Shown here: one piece after another, positions 35,229-43,146 of the stretch
Layout: every line of letters begins with the position of its first letter
How positions within the stretch are numbered: position 1 is the first letter of the stretch
IMG/VR virus record: IMGVR_UViG_3300022227_000002
Coordinates: 40,730 to 104,729 of that record
Origin: a virus
DNA length: 64,000 nucleotides
Strand: one strand, 5' to 3'
Made by a program: the position numbers and the translations under genes
The notes under the pieces: generated by a model
Databases searched by the model: none
Told to the model about the DNA's origin: nothing
Seen by the model: the letters and a program-made list of their open reading frames with translations, nothing else

Positions 35229-35822
35229 TCAATTGTTAATTACGACGTGAGTAACTAAATTACCCTTTTCGTAGGAATCTATAATAAATTTCACTGCATC
35301 AAACACTGCGTTGGGGGATAATATAGTGTTTTGTTCTTTACAAATTTCCCACATCATTGCGGTTTTCTCTACAACAGTAGGTTGTTCAAATAACATATCT
35401 ATATTTGTGTCAACAAAACCTGGAGAAATTAAACTAGCTTTACATTTTCCACCACTACCGTTTACTTCTTGTGTTATTTTCTTTAATCTCATTTTTTCAA
35501 TGTAGTAATTTTCGTTTGCTAGTTTATAATCAAACATTTCTAATTCAGTTACAATACTGCCAATAGAAATTGCTAGTTTAGGATGGTCTTTACTATATTT
35601 GCAAAATTGATATAAGAGTGCGTGTTGCTTATTAAAGAGATAAGCATTGTTAATTAAAACATCAAAACTAAGACATTTGTCTACAACTCTTTGAGTATCC
35701 TCAATACCGTTTCCTTCGTTTTTGTCTAGACCTATAACTTCATAATAAGGAGAAAATTTATCATATAAACATTTTCCTATTCCTGATAAATGTCCTGTAA
35801 TTGCTATTCTGCGTATTCTCAT
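35229..35822 (-). CDS. Short-chain dehydrogenase/reductase (SDR) 3
   Basis: 197 residues. IAITGHLSGIGKC is the TGxxxGxG motif, VLINNAY the NNAG equivalent, SIGSIV the catalytic Ser region and YYIEK the YxxxK. SPGFVDT matches the usual PG motif after the active site. It is the most complete of the three ITGH-type SDRs, but lies outside the island, between the MoxR operon and small conserved genes. Substrate unknown. Confidence 0.7.
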   Translation of the reverse strand: MRIRRIAITGHLSGIGKCLYDKFSPYYEVIGLDKNEGNGIEDTQRVVDKCLSFDVLINNAYLFNKQHALLYQFCKYSKDHPKLAISIGSIVTELEMFDYKLANENYYIEKMRLKKITQEVNGSGGKCKASLISPGFVDTNIDMLFEQPTVVEKTAMMWEICKEQNTILSPNAVFDAVKFIIDSYEKGNLVTHVVINN

Positions 35823-35853
35823 AGTATATGTTAATTTATTGAGAAGTTTTGGT

Positions 35854-36249
35854 TTATTCTTCGTTATTGAATTCTTGTCTAGTCATAGCTTTACTAATAC
35901 CATATTTTCTTATATCTCCAGAAAATAACATTAATTCCATAGCTTTCTTTTCATTAGTAACAATTATACCATCGTCAGCCAAAAAATATGGACAATTAAT
36001 AAATCTATCTAAAAAAATTATGGTTTGAGTAGTAACACTAAAGTCTACTGGGAATGGAACTTCATATGTTTTTAAATCAAGTTTTTTTGTAATAAAATCT
36101 AAACCTTTATCAGTTAATCTTAAACCACCTACATCTTTTGATCTACTATTTTTCCACCACATAGGCAAATACTCTTTTAAAGTATTTGGATTAATACTAA
36201 TATCTGCGTTTTTTAGGAAAATTTTTGTGTAGGTTTCTTTCCAGTTCAT
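35854..36249 (-). CDS. Conserved phage protein, 131 aa
   Basis: The start overlaps the upstream gene by 4 bases. LPMWWKNSRSKDVGGLRLTD followed by LDFITKKLDLKTYEV looks like a winged or mixed alpha/beta fold, and the rest is helical. I recognise it as a common hypothetical of marine T4-like phages. No catalytic residues stand out. Confidence 0.55.
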   Translation of the reverse strand: MNWKETYTKIFLKNADISINPNTLKEYLPMWWKNSRSKDVGGLRLTDKGLDFITKKLDLKTYEVPFPVDFSVTTQTIIFLDRFINCPYFLADDGIIVTNEKKAMELMLFSGDIRKYGISKAMTRQEFNNEE

Positions 36250-36536
36250 TGTTCGTTGACAGTTTCACCAGCAGTAAGTTTAACTACTGTGAATTCTTCA
36301 ACGTTGAAAAGAGTATTCAATTTTTTCGCCAAGTTAAAGGCGTGACCAGGATTAGAAAAACTAACTTTTTTGTATTTTGGTCCTGGATAGTTGTTAAGCA
36401 TATTTGCTGATTTAAGGTTAAAAGGTTTGTTCTTATGAAACACAGCCCAGATGGCTTCCGCTTCAAGAATCTGCTCTGTTTTATAGCTTTTCTTGTCTAC
36501 GTGTTCCAGTATAATAGTAGGCTTCGGTCTACTCAT
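36246..36536 (-). CDS. Conserved phage protein, 96 aa
   Basis: A small basic protein with the highly characteristic stretch NNYPGPKYKKVSFSNPGHAF, then LAKKLNTLF. This sequence recurs in cyanophages and related phages. It is likely a small regulatory or nucleic-acid-binding protein but has never, to my knowledge, been assigned a role. It has a late-like box and a palindrome upstream and is coupled to the following gene. Confidence 0.6.
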   Translation of the reverse strand: MSRPKPTIILEHVDKKSYKTEQILEAEAIWAVFHKNKPFNLKSANMLNNYPGPKYKKVSFSNPGHAFNLAKKLNTLFNVEEFTVVKLTAGETVNEQ

Positions 36537-36577
36537 AATTTTTCAAGGTACCCTCTTTATAGTTACACCCCATACTA

Positions 36578-36585
36578 TATTTATC
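36578..36585 (-). promoter_or_regulatory. Late-promoter-like box GATAAATA
   Basis: GATAAATA on the minus strand lies about 42 bases before the ATG at 36536, directly beside a 15-bp palindrome, with an AGAGGG ribosome-binding site further downstream. It has one mismatch to the T4 late consensus. Confidence 0.45.
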
Positions 36586-36598
36586 GTGAATTTCACGA
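36584..36598. promoter_or_regulatory. 15-bp palindrome next to a late-like promoter
   Basis: TCGTGAA, one central base, TTCACGA. The perfect 7-bp arms touch the upstream edge of the GATAAATA box in the 120-bp gap 36537-36656. The place and symmetry suit an operator for a dimeric regulator. Nothing else is seen in this gap. Confidence 0.45.
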
Positions 36599-36656
36599 AA
36601 GAGTGTTACAAAAGTATTAAGTTAATGATTTCGAAACGCCGTTATAGATGCCTATA

Positions 36657-36893
36657 CTAAAGGCTTCCACCGTCAGCTTTTACACTGATAGTTTCTTCGG
36701 CTTTCGATTGTTTAGTTATGAGAGATTCGTAGTCACCGGCAAGTCTAGCCAGTACAATTGCTAAAGAATATGTTAAACTTTTGGCAGTTGCAGTATCAAT
36801 TTTTACTTCTTTTTGTTGACCAATGTCCGCGGCTTTTACTCTTTGTATAAATTGTTGTATTGGTGCTGTATTAATAGGTTCATCTGTTCGCAT
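36657..36893 (-). CDS. Conserved phage protein, 78 aa
   Basis: The protein is mainly helical (FIQRVKAADIGQQKEVKI, then LTYSLAIVLARLAGDYESL). It overlaps the upstream gene by 14 bases and precedes a 120-bp non-coding gap. It is conserved in related marine phages by my recollection; no function is known. Confidence 0.55.
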   Translation of the reverse strand: MRTDEPINTAPIQQFIQRVKAADIGQQKEVKIDTATAKSLTYSLAIVLARLAGDYESLITKQSKAEETISVKADGGSL

Positions 36894-37365
36894 TTGCTAA
36901 CTCCTGTTTCATTTCAAGTGTTGTTTTAAAAGGTCCTTTACTAGGATACCTTTCTAAAGTAATTAGTTTTGGGCAAAAACTTCGTACCCATCCTTTTTCA
37001 AATTTAATAATATAATATCCAGCACTATATAAAGACTTAGATTTTTTGCTTTTTGTAAACAATGGTAATTTCTTTTTAACATCATATACCATATTACAAG
37101 GTTTAAACTTGCATGGAAAACTGTACACTAGGTGCTCTGTGGGCTCAATGTGTGGGCTTGAAATAGTACTGTTGCCCCACATCCATTCACCATCAAAATT
37201 GTTTCTTAATTGCGTTTCATTATCAAATATTTTAGTTCCTTCATCACAAGTATATAGGTATTTTCTATCCTCTTGTCTACATAATGTACCTACCTTGTGC
37301 CCTTGTTTTTCAACTATCCAGAACCTGCTTTCTAGTATAGGTTTTGCAAAGAATCTTTCTGTCAT
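36880..37365 (-). CDS. Conserved phage protein, 161 aa
   Basis: The ATG overlaps the stop of the RNase H gene (ATGA). A beta-rich protein with six Cys (for example GTLCRQEDRKYLYTCDEG and CKFKPCNMVYDV), some paired in a way that could bind zinc. A conserved hypothetical of T4-like marine phages. Coupling with the nuclease suggests a replication-linked role, which is inference only. Confidence 0.55.
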   Translation of the reverse strand: MTERFFAKPILESRFWIVEKQGHKVGTLCRQEDRKYLYTCDEGTKIFDNETQLRNNFDGEWMWGNSTISSPHIEPTEHLVYSFPCKFKPCNMVYDVKKKLPLFTKSKKSKSLYSAGYYIIKFEKGWVRSFCPKLITLERYPSKGPFKTTLEMKQELANANR

Positions 37366-38354
37366 GCTACTTCTTTCTCCTTATATTTTGCGTTTAAGGG
37401 CTCTGCGTAGCTTTGTGGGTATTCTGCAATACGTTGCATATCCCATTTAGCACAGAATTTAATAAGTTTTAACCCTACTTGTTCTATTGCTTTTGCTTTA
37501 ACTGATGCTACAGTTTCTTTTATTACAGCTTTAATTTTGGGTGGTTGGGCATTTAAATCACATAGTATTACGTTTCTATTGTAATCATCTACAACTCTAT
37601 GTTCTTTTCCGTCTTGATCTACCCATCTTTGGAGCATTAAGTTATTCCAATTATATCCTTTAGTTTTTCGATCTTCAAATGCATCAATTAAACCTACTTT
37701 CTTTTTAGTTCCTTTAGCTCTAACGCCAGGGTATGCTGAAAATACATTATCAGTAGGATCTCCTCTTACACATTTTTCAAACAACATTAATTTAGGGTTA
37801 GGTGCTTTTTTAGGAAATCCTGTTTTCTTATCTATTACAGGTTTCTTTTTATTATCAAAGTAACCTTCGTGTGTAATAGTAACTTCTTGTATTCCATTGT
37901 ATTGTTTTACATTAGGTTTTATCAATTGTGCAAAGTCGCTGTCAGTTGATATTATAACGTGATTATCGTTTGGGTGTGCATTTACCCAACCTGCAATTAA
38001 ATCATCTGCTTCTAATTGTTCGTGTTGTATTATTGTACAATTTGTTTTTGTATCTATAAAGTCTTTGAAATGCGTAAATGTTTCCCAAAAAACTTCTTCT
38101 TCTTCTTTTTCTGAAACAGTTAACGCCTCTCGAGCAGTTTTTCTATTCATTTTATATCTAGGATAAACATCTCTTCTCCAAGATTTTCCTTCTAAACAAA
38201 ATACAACGTGGTCTCCTTTAAATTCTTGCCATACTCTTCTAATACTATTAAGAGTAATATGTAAAGCCATTCCTATTTTTTCATTTAGAGCTCCTTTAAT
38301 AACGTGTCTGGCTCTAAAAAAAGTATTTGCAGTATCTACTATAATGTAATTCAT
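37362..38354 (-). CDS. rnh: RNase H / FEN-family 5'-3' nuclease (T4 Rnh-like)
   Basis: 330 residues against 305 for T4 RNase H. The N-terminal IIVDTANTFFRARHV carries the first catalytic Asp (D7). HEQLEADDLIAGWV and VIISTDSDFAQL are the ExxD and DxDF-type metal-binding motifs of the FEN/PIN nuclease fold, and RGDPTDNVFSAYPGV is the H2TH/H3TH-like GxxxDN segment. It removes RNA primers during lagging-strand synthesis. Compatible with the nearby gp43 and gp45 genes. Confidence 0.85.
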   Translation of the reverse strand: MNYIIVDTANTFFRARHVIKGALNEKIGMALHITLNSIRRVWQEFKGDHVVFCLEGKSWRRDVYPRYKMNRKTAREALTVSEKEEEEVFWETFTHFKDFIDTKTNCTIIQHEQLEADDLIAGWVNAHPNDNHVIISTDSDFAQLIKPNVKQYNGIQEVTITHEGYFDNKKKPVIDKKTGFPKKAPNPKLMLFEKCVRGDPTDNVFSAYPGVRAKGTKKKVGLIDAFEDRKTKGYNWNNLMLQRWVDQDGKEHRVVDDYNRNVILCDLNAQPPKIKAVIKETVASVKAKAIEQVGLKLIKFCAKWDMQRIAEYPQSYAEPLNAKYKEKEVA

Positions 38355-38407
38355 GCGTTAAACTCTATTCCGTTAGAACGGGTGCATACTTTTGTGAATT
38401 TCTAACA

Positions 38408-38800
38408 TTAACTAACCTCTGATTTATCATCATCCATTTTGTTGATATTAATATATCCCATACCAGTATCTGGATTTTGTCCTTGATCTTTTAAAATGTT
38501 TCTTGCAATATCTTTAAACCAAGCATCAACTATTTGTTCATTCTTTTCTCCTCTATAACCTGAATCTATTAATTGTTCAATAAATTCATTATTCCAATCT
38601 AATTCAAAAAAACCATTTTTAATATTATCTTTATTAACTTGAGTATCTAATACTGCTACCCATGGTTTTCCTTCTTTAGTTGCTTTTGCTTTTTCTTCCA
38701 TTAATGCTTTTCTTCTTGGATCTTTTTCAGTATAATCTGATGCAACATCTTTTGCTTTATTTGTTTTAAACATACCTTTCATTTTTTTCATTATATCCAT
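38408..38800 (-). CDS. Conserved phage protein, 130 aa
   Basis: The ATG follows AGGAGGAAAATAACAC, a strong ribosome-binding site. A charged N-terminal helix (DPRRKALMEEKAKATKEGKP) is followed by a compact domain (GFFELDWNNEFIEQLIDSGY, then DAWFKDIARNIL). I recognise it as a hypothetical often found near replication genes in cyanophages. No known catalytic motif. Confidence 0.55.
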   Translation of the reverse strand: MDIMKKMKGMFKTNKAKDVASDYTEKDPRRKALMEEKAKATKEGKPWVAVLDTQVNKDNIKNGFFELDWNNEFIEQLIDSGYRGEKNEQIVDAWFKDIARNILKDQGQNPDTGMGYININKMDDDKSEVS

Positions 38801-38822
38801 GTGTTATTTTCCTCCTTCCTTT

Positions 38823-39686
38823 TTAAGTTCCCCATTGATTTCCGAAAATATCGACGTGCAATCTTGGACTATATCTCCATCCTTTTTGCATTGCGAGTTC
38901 GGTAACATTTTTTGCGTTTTGTTGATATTCTTCATAACAACCTCCCACGGCCATACAATAGACCGGAGCATCGATCCCTGCTTTTTTATAAATTCCCACA
39001 GCTTTTGAAACTTCGTCAACATCGATGCTGTCACAAACGACAAATTTGAAATACAAATAACTATTGGGTATATCATAATATCCTTTAGCAACATCGGGTT
39101 TAATAGCATCGTCCCAACTTTCACCGGAAACGGTAAGTTTGGGAGAGCACGAAAACGTAATATGAATTTTAGTTTGATTCGTTGCCCACTCCAATAACCT
39201 TTCTCTGATAGGTTGAGTAGTGTTTGTTTCAAATGTAACATTTTTTAAATCTTGCATTTTAGGGTGTTCAAATAAATCAACATAATGTCTTTGAAAACCT
39301 AAAAATGGTTCTCCTCCTGTTATAACAAGATGTACATCTTGTCCGTTATTGCAAGTCCACTTGCCTTCTGGCGTTAAAGATAACAACTTATCAACTAAAT
39401 CATCAATAGTATAATCTGTTGTGAACTTACTAAATCTTGCGTCCCATGATGCATAACTATCACAACCTTTATGTACCAAAGGCAAATCTTTTAATTCTTT
39501 ATATCTATCATCCTCAGCGTCTACTTTTAAATAATCGTCTGCAAGTTCGCCTCTTGGCATACCAAATCCACGACATTTAAAATTACATCCAAACAATCGT
39601 AAAAATATACTAGGTACACCTACAAATCTTCCTTCGCCTTGTACACTATAAAAAGCTTCAGTAACTCTTAATTTGTCTGCATCCAT
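38823..39686 (-). CDS. queE: QueE-like 7-carboxy-7-deazaguanine synthase (radical SAM)
   Basis: 287 residues. FYSVQGEGRFVGVPSIFLR and ITGGEPFLG are QueE hallmarks. QueE makes the deazaguanine ring from carboxytetrahydropterin with SAM and a 4Fe-4S cluster. The cluster motif is unusual: Cys34 and Cys38 are in place (GCNFKC), but the third Cys of the canonical CX2C is replaced by RGFGM, and the next candidate is Cys75 in GCDSYASWD, whose flank matches the canonical CDxxYSWD. A 34-residue insertion in the loop explains this (CX3CX36C). It clusters with FolE. Confidence 0.85.
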   Translation of the reverse strand: MDADKLRVTEAFYSVQGEGRFVGVPSIFLRLFGCNFKCRGFGMPRGELADDYLKVDAEDDRYKELKDLPLVHKGCDSYASWDARFSKFTTDYTIDDLVDKLLSLTPEGKWTCNNGQDVHLVITGGEPFLGFQRHYVDLFEHPKMQDLKNVTFETNTTQPIRERLLEWATNQTKIHITFSCSPKLTVSGESWDDAIKPDVAKGYYDIPNSYLYFKFVVCDSIDVDEVSKAVGIYKKAGIDAPVYCMAVGGCYEEYQQNAKNVTELAMQKGWRYSPRLHVDIFGNQWGT

Positions 39687-39693
39687 TGTTCAC

Positions 39694-40371
39694 CTAAATG
39701 TTATGTCCTTTCATACTAAAGCAGATATCATAAAATTCTTTTTTAAGTGGTGCATGAGTATCAAAAGCGCCTAACATAATTGCAGTAGTCATATCATTGT
39801 CAGATTCTTTTACACCACGTTGTGTTAAACAATGGTGTTTTGCTTTAACTACTACTGCTACATTAGGTGTTTTAGCATATTTTCTTAATGCTTCAGAAAT
39901 TTGTGTAGTCATTTCTTCTTGTATCTGTGGTCTTTCTGCAATATGATGTACGATCCTATTAAATTTGCTTAAACCTATAACTTCATCTTCAGGTAATACT
40001 CCTACCCAACAATTTCCTACAATGTTTTGAAAATGGTGAGCACAGGTTGATCTAACACTAATTGGACCACTAGTGTATAAACTTTTATATCCCATATTCG
40101 GAAATGATGTAATTTTAGGTAATGAATTATATCTACCTGAATATATTTCATTAACATACATTTTTGCAACACGTTTTGCAGTTTCTTTTGTGTTATGATC
40201 ATTTTCAGTATCAATTACTAATGCTTCTAAAACTTCTTCAAATGCTTCTTCTACTTCTGTTTCTAATTCTTTTAATTCACCTTTCTCCAAATACTTGGCG
40301 ATATTGTCGTTTGCATTAAAACGTACCTTTTTGTCTATTAATCTTTGTTTGATCTTTTCTGATGTTCTCAT
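39694..40371 (-). CDS. folE: GTP cyclohydrolase I
   Basis: 225 residues. STCAHHF (Cys110, His112, His113) and KAKHHCLTQRGV (Cys181) are the zinc and active-site motifs, and GLSKFNRIV is also diagnostic. The enzyme makes dihydroneopterin triphosphate from GTP, the first step to 7-deazaguanines. It lies 7 bases upstream of queE in the same direction. No ribosome-binding site is evident, and a weak promoter ends near the ATG, so a leaderless message is possible. Confidence 0.9.
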   Translation of the reverse strand: MRTSEKIKQRLIDKKVRFNANDNIAKYLEKGELKELETEVEEAFEEVLEALVIDTENDHNTKETAKRVAKMYVNEIYSGRYNSLPKITSFPNMGYKSLYTSGPISVRSTCAHHFQNIVGNCWVGVLPEDEVIGLSKFNRIVHHIAERPQIQEEMTTQISEALRKYAKTPNVAVVVKAKHHCLTQRGVKESDNDMTTAIMLGAFDTHAPLKKEFYDICFSMKGHNI

Positions 40372-40377
40372 ATTGTT

Positions 40378-40406
40378 ACATTAACAGATTTGTCCAATTT
40401 TGTCAA
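40378..40406 (-). promoter_or_regulatory. Possible sigma70-like promoter before folE
   Basis: TTGACA (40406-40401), a 17-bp spacer and TAATGT (40383-40378) overlap the end of the SGNH-like gene. The -35 box is perfect and the -10 box is poor. The start point would fall at the folE ATG. Confidence 0.4.
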
Positions 40407-40989
40407 TAATTCTTTGATAGACAATCTGATTTCCTTCCTCCGTATAATGGTTAACTATTCCTCTATGCTTTATCCAAGTTTGGCAAAGATCTAATTTGTT
40501 TTTTTCGGTAGCATAATCGGTACTAATACTAAAATGGTCCAAATGTAAAGAAGTAATTGGTATTGATTTTGTTATTTCATTTCGTATTAATTCGTAAATA
40601 TCCTTTTGGTATTCGTCGTCATAAAAATGCTTAAACCAATTTTGGGCAGTTTTAAGTCTAGAATTGAAAATCGATGTTTTGTCCATAATGTCATTATAAA
40701 TTAAATCACAATTTTTATGTAATCCTTTTTTATGTACTGGGTGTTTAGATGTATGAATTCTACTAGGACTAGTATGTGAAACAATTACTAATCCATATGT
40801 TTGAATCCAAAAAGCATCTAACATAGATTTTTGTCTTAATTGTTTTAATATTTTGTATTCTCCTACGCCTGCTTCTGCTAAATTATCTACTTGAAATTGT
40901 TTACCTAGCAACGTTGGCCACCCATCATATTTAGGCTTATGCCAAGGGCAGGCAAAACTATTTCCTATTATTAAAATTTTTTTATCCAT
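40381..40989 (-). CDS. SGNH-hydrolase-like protein
   Basis: 202 residues. ILIIGNSFACPWHK is a block I-like GxSF motif (GNS in place of GDS), and NLAEAGVGEYKIL a block II-like element. A C-terminal DxxH-like site (SLHLDHFSI) could supply the catalytic pair, but this is uncertain. It is related in style to its upstream neighbour and to the protein at 21299. Likely an esterase/acyltransferase-like protein, or a degenerate relative. Confidence 0.45.
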   Translation of the reverse strand: MDKKILIIGNSFACPWHKPKYDGWPTLLGKQFQVDNLAEAGVGEYKILKQLRQKSMLDAFWIQTYGLVIVSHTSPSRIHTSKHPVHKKGLHKNCDLIYNDIMDKTSIFNSRLKTAQNWFKHFYDDEYQKDIYELIRNEITKSIPITSLHLDHFSISTDYATEKNKLDLCQTWIKHRGIVNHYTEEGNQIVYQRIIDKIGQIC

Positions 40990-41786
40990 GGAATATAATT
41001 CTCCGCTATTGCTTTATGGTATTCAGTGTTATAATGTTCTTCGTCATCTAAAAAATGTTTATTTGGATCTATATGTTTGCTTTTCATATAATCTTCTATA
41101 CTTTGTGAAGCAATTGTTGTAGCTTTTAAATCTCCATAGTAATTAAAATCAACTGGATGTTTGGATCTTGATCTCATTACTGATAGATATAATTTTGCAT
41201 TATTATCTGCACAAATATTATCCATTGTATAAATGTCTTTATAAAAACTTCTATGTTCTATATGTGTGTTTAAATCATAAAATAATTTGCATTCCATAAA
41301 CGTTTGCTTTCTTAAATCAGGTTTTATTAATCCTTGTTCAGGTGAAAATTCAAAACCTACAAATTTATCATAGTCTTCTTTAATTGGTTTATTAAATAAT
41401 TGTATAGAATCGTCAACTATAATACCATCTGAATATATTTTCACTAATGGTTTTTCTTTTGCAAGTGTTGTAAAATGATCTACCTTTATAGTTTTTTCTA
41501 ATAATGTTTTATTAAATGCAATTACAAATCTATTAAATGCCGCCAAAAGTATGTGTACTTCATCTATGTCATTATGTTTTTTAAACATACTTTTAAGCCA
41601 ATCAGGATATACCATATTAGCAGTACCCGCCACGCAATATACAATTACTTCTTTATCATTTAACGTAGCATACTGTTCAGCAAAACTATTATCATTATAA
41701 AGAGAATAACTTCCTGGTCCTGTTTTACCTGGGATTGTTTGATAACCAGCTAAATGACTATCTCCCATAAACAATGTTTTAGACAT
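40971..41786 (-). CDS. SGNH/GDSL-like protein
   Basis: The start at 41786 (MSKTLFMGDSHLAG) is chosen over a TTG at 41813 that extends further into the HIT gene. FMGDSHLAGYQ is a clear GDS block I, and CVAGTANMVYPDW is block II-like. HFLDDEEHYN near the C-terminus is a possible DxxH. 271 residues is normal for the superfamily. It overlaps the next gene by 19 bases. Substrate unknown; a glycan O-acyl group is plausible. Confidence 0.55.
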   Translation of the reverse strand: MSKTLFMGDSHLAGYQTIPGKTGPGSYSLYNDNSFAEQYATLNDKEVIVYCVAGTANMVYPDWLKSMFKKHNDIDEVHILLAAFNRFVIAFNKTLLEKTIKVDHFTTLAKEKPLVKIYSDGIIVDDSIQLFNKPIKEDYDKFVGFEFSPEQGLIKPDLRKQTFMECKLFYDLNTHIEHRSFYKDIYTMDNICADNNAKLYLSVMRSRSKHPVDFNYYGDLKATTIASQSIEDYMKSKHIDPNKHFLDDEEHYNTEYHKAIAENYIPWIKKF

Positions 41787-42165
41787 TTTTCTTTGTGTAA
41801 TCTCCTTTTCCAACTATAACATTTCTTATTCCGCCTTTGGGATTTTTAGTATCTCCTTTTTTACGAGGTATTAAATGTACGTGCGGATACATTACAGTTT
41901 GTCCGGCACTTTCTCCTACATTAATTCCAATATTATAACCGTCAATAACTCCTTTAGCAACATTGTCATTAGCAATTTTTAATGCTAAATCAAAACATTT
42001 TATTATATTGTTTTGTGTTGCTTCTTTAGGCACAATTAAAGAATGACCTTCTGTTACTGGGTACCCGTCATTGTACCATACTATATCTTTAAATTCATGA
42101 ACGACATCTTTCCAAGGTGCTCTATCTTCCTCTTGGGCTTTGTCTAATGTGTCTGGTTTAATCAT
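41779..42165 (-). CDS. HIT-family hydrolase
   Basis: ATG at 42165 overlaps the upstream stop as ATGA and follows GGGAAGAG. PHVHLIPRKKGD is the HIT motif (HxHxx-like, with IPR replacing the third His), and YPVTEGHSLIVPKE the upstream strand that is constant in the family. HIT proteins hydrolyse or transfer nucleoside monophosphates from dinucleotides or nucleotide conjugates. Coupled to a phosphoribosyltransferase, it may act in nucleotide salvage. Confidence 0.75.
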   Translation of the reverse strand: MIKPDTLDKAQEEDRAPWKDVVHEFKDIVWYNDGYPVTEGHSLIVPKEATQNNIIKCFDLALKIANDNVAKGVIDGYNIGINVGESAGQTVMYPHVHLIPRKKGDTKNPKGGIRNVIVGKGDYTKKNV

Positions 42166-42632
42166 TGCCACTCTTCCCAAGGAAACACAATCCATACTGG
42201 ATTTTTTTCTTTATTAATTGTATATCCTTTAAAATGTAAACCTTGAAATTTGCTTGGTTCATTTTGTATAACACTTGCAAATTTTACATTATCAGGAGTA
42301 CCAAAATTATCTTTAATATAATTTAATGTTTCTCCTGTATCATTTATATCGTCTATAATTAATATTTTTTTTTGAAAAGCATGAGCTTTTTCTAAAACTG
42401 CTAAACTAGGTTTACTTTTATGATCTCTGAGTCTAATGTCTAATGCTTCATGAGGTACATCTAAAGCATGACTAAGATAAATGCCTGGTACACAACCACC
42501 TCTATTAATTCCTAAAACAATATTAGGTTTCCAGTTAATACCTGACATTTCAGACAAAATCATATTAAGACTATGTCTTAACTGTATCATAGTAAAGTAA
42601 CTTTTTTTAGTTTCTATAGTTTTAAACATCAT
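42162..42632 (-). CDS. Phosphoribosyltransferase-family protein
   Basis: ATG at 42632 (or 42629) is preferred; the ATG-like start at 42662 only adds overlap. ILIIDDINDTGETL is the PRPP-binding motif, and LGINRGGCVPGIYLS the conserved N-terminal RGG segment. Length (156 residues) and motifs suit purine or xanthine phosphoribosyltransferases. A base for which this salvages (guanine, hypoxanthine or a deazaguanine) cannot be told from sequence. Confidence 0.75.
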   Translation of the reverse strand: MMFKTIETKKSYFTMIQLRHSLNMILSEMSGINWKPNIVLGINRGGCVPGIYLSHALDVPHEALDIRLRDHKSKPSLAVLEKAHAFQKKILIIDDINDTGETLNYIKDNFGTPDNVKFASVIQNEPSKFQGLHFKGYTINKEKNPVWIVFPWEEWQ

Positions 42633-43134
42633 CTTCTTTTTGTCTCGCCGCCCAATCATCATATACTATTCTATAAACATTTTTGAATTTTTCATATGCA
42701 ATTTTTAATGAAGGATATATTACAGTCATATCCTCTACTTGGGAAAGACTAGGCATAGATTTTTCAAAAGGTTTGGGTTCTGAGAAATCATAATTAAAGT
42801 TGGATTGCCCTGATACTGCATCTTTTTCAAATTGATCTTGTAAAGGGCCTCCTGGTCCATATAAACCTGGAGAATCTTGTTCTTCACCTGTAGATGCTGA
42901 TCCTATTCCATAAGAATAAGTTATGGGTGGGGTGTTAGACGAATCTATTCCTCCACCATTGTCATCAAAATTAACTGCTATAGTTCCTGTATCTCTAGGA
43001 ACTCCGCTATCACTTGGCATCCAAGATGAACTAGGATAAACGGGCCATTCTCCATATGGTCCTTCCCCTTTAGACCATTGGGCTTTACCAGATAAGTCTG
43101 GTGTTTTAGTTTGTTTTTTTGTTTTCTTTGTCAT
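42622..43134 (-). CDS. Conserved phage protein with disordered N-terminal half, 170 aa
   Basis: The ribosome-binding site is AAGGAG. The first ~110 residues are Pro/Gly/Ser-rich and likely disordered (WPVYPSSSWMPSDSGVP, GLYGPGGPLQD). The last ~60 residues are helical (LSQVEDMTVIYPSLKIAY, RIVYDDWAARQ). I recognise such proteins as hypotheticals next to clpP in related phages. Function unknown. Confidence 0.5.
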   Translation of the reverse strand: MTKKTKKQTKTPDLSGKAQWSKGEGPYGEWPVYPSSSWMPSDSGVPRDTGTIAVNFDDNGGGIDSSNTPPITYSYGIGSASTGEEQDSPGLYGPGGPLQDQFEKDAVSGQSNFNYDFSEPKPFEKSMPSLSQVEDMTVIYPSLKIAYEKFKNVYRIVYDDWAARQKEDDV

Positions 43135-43146
43135 AAAGAATACTCC

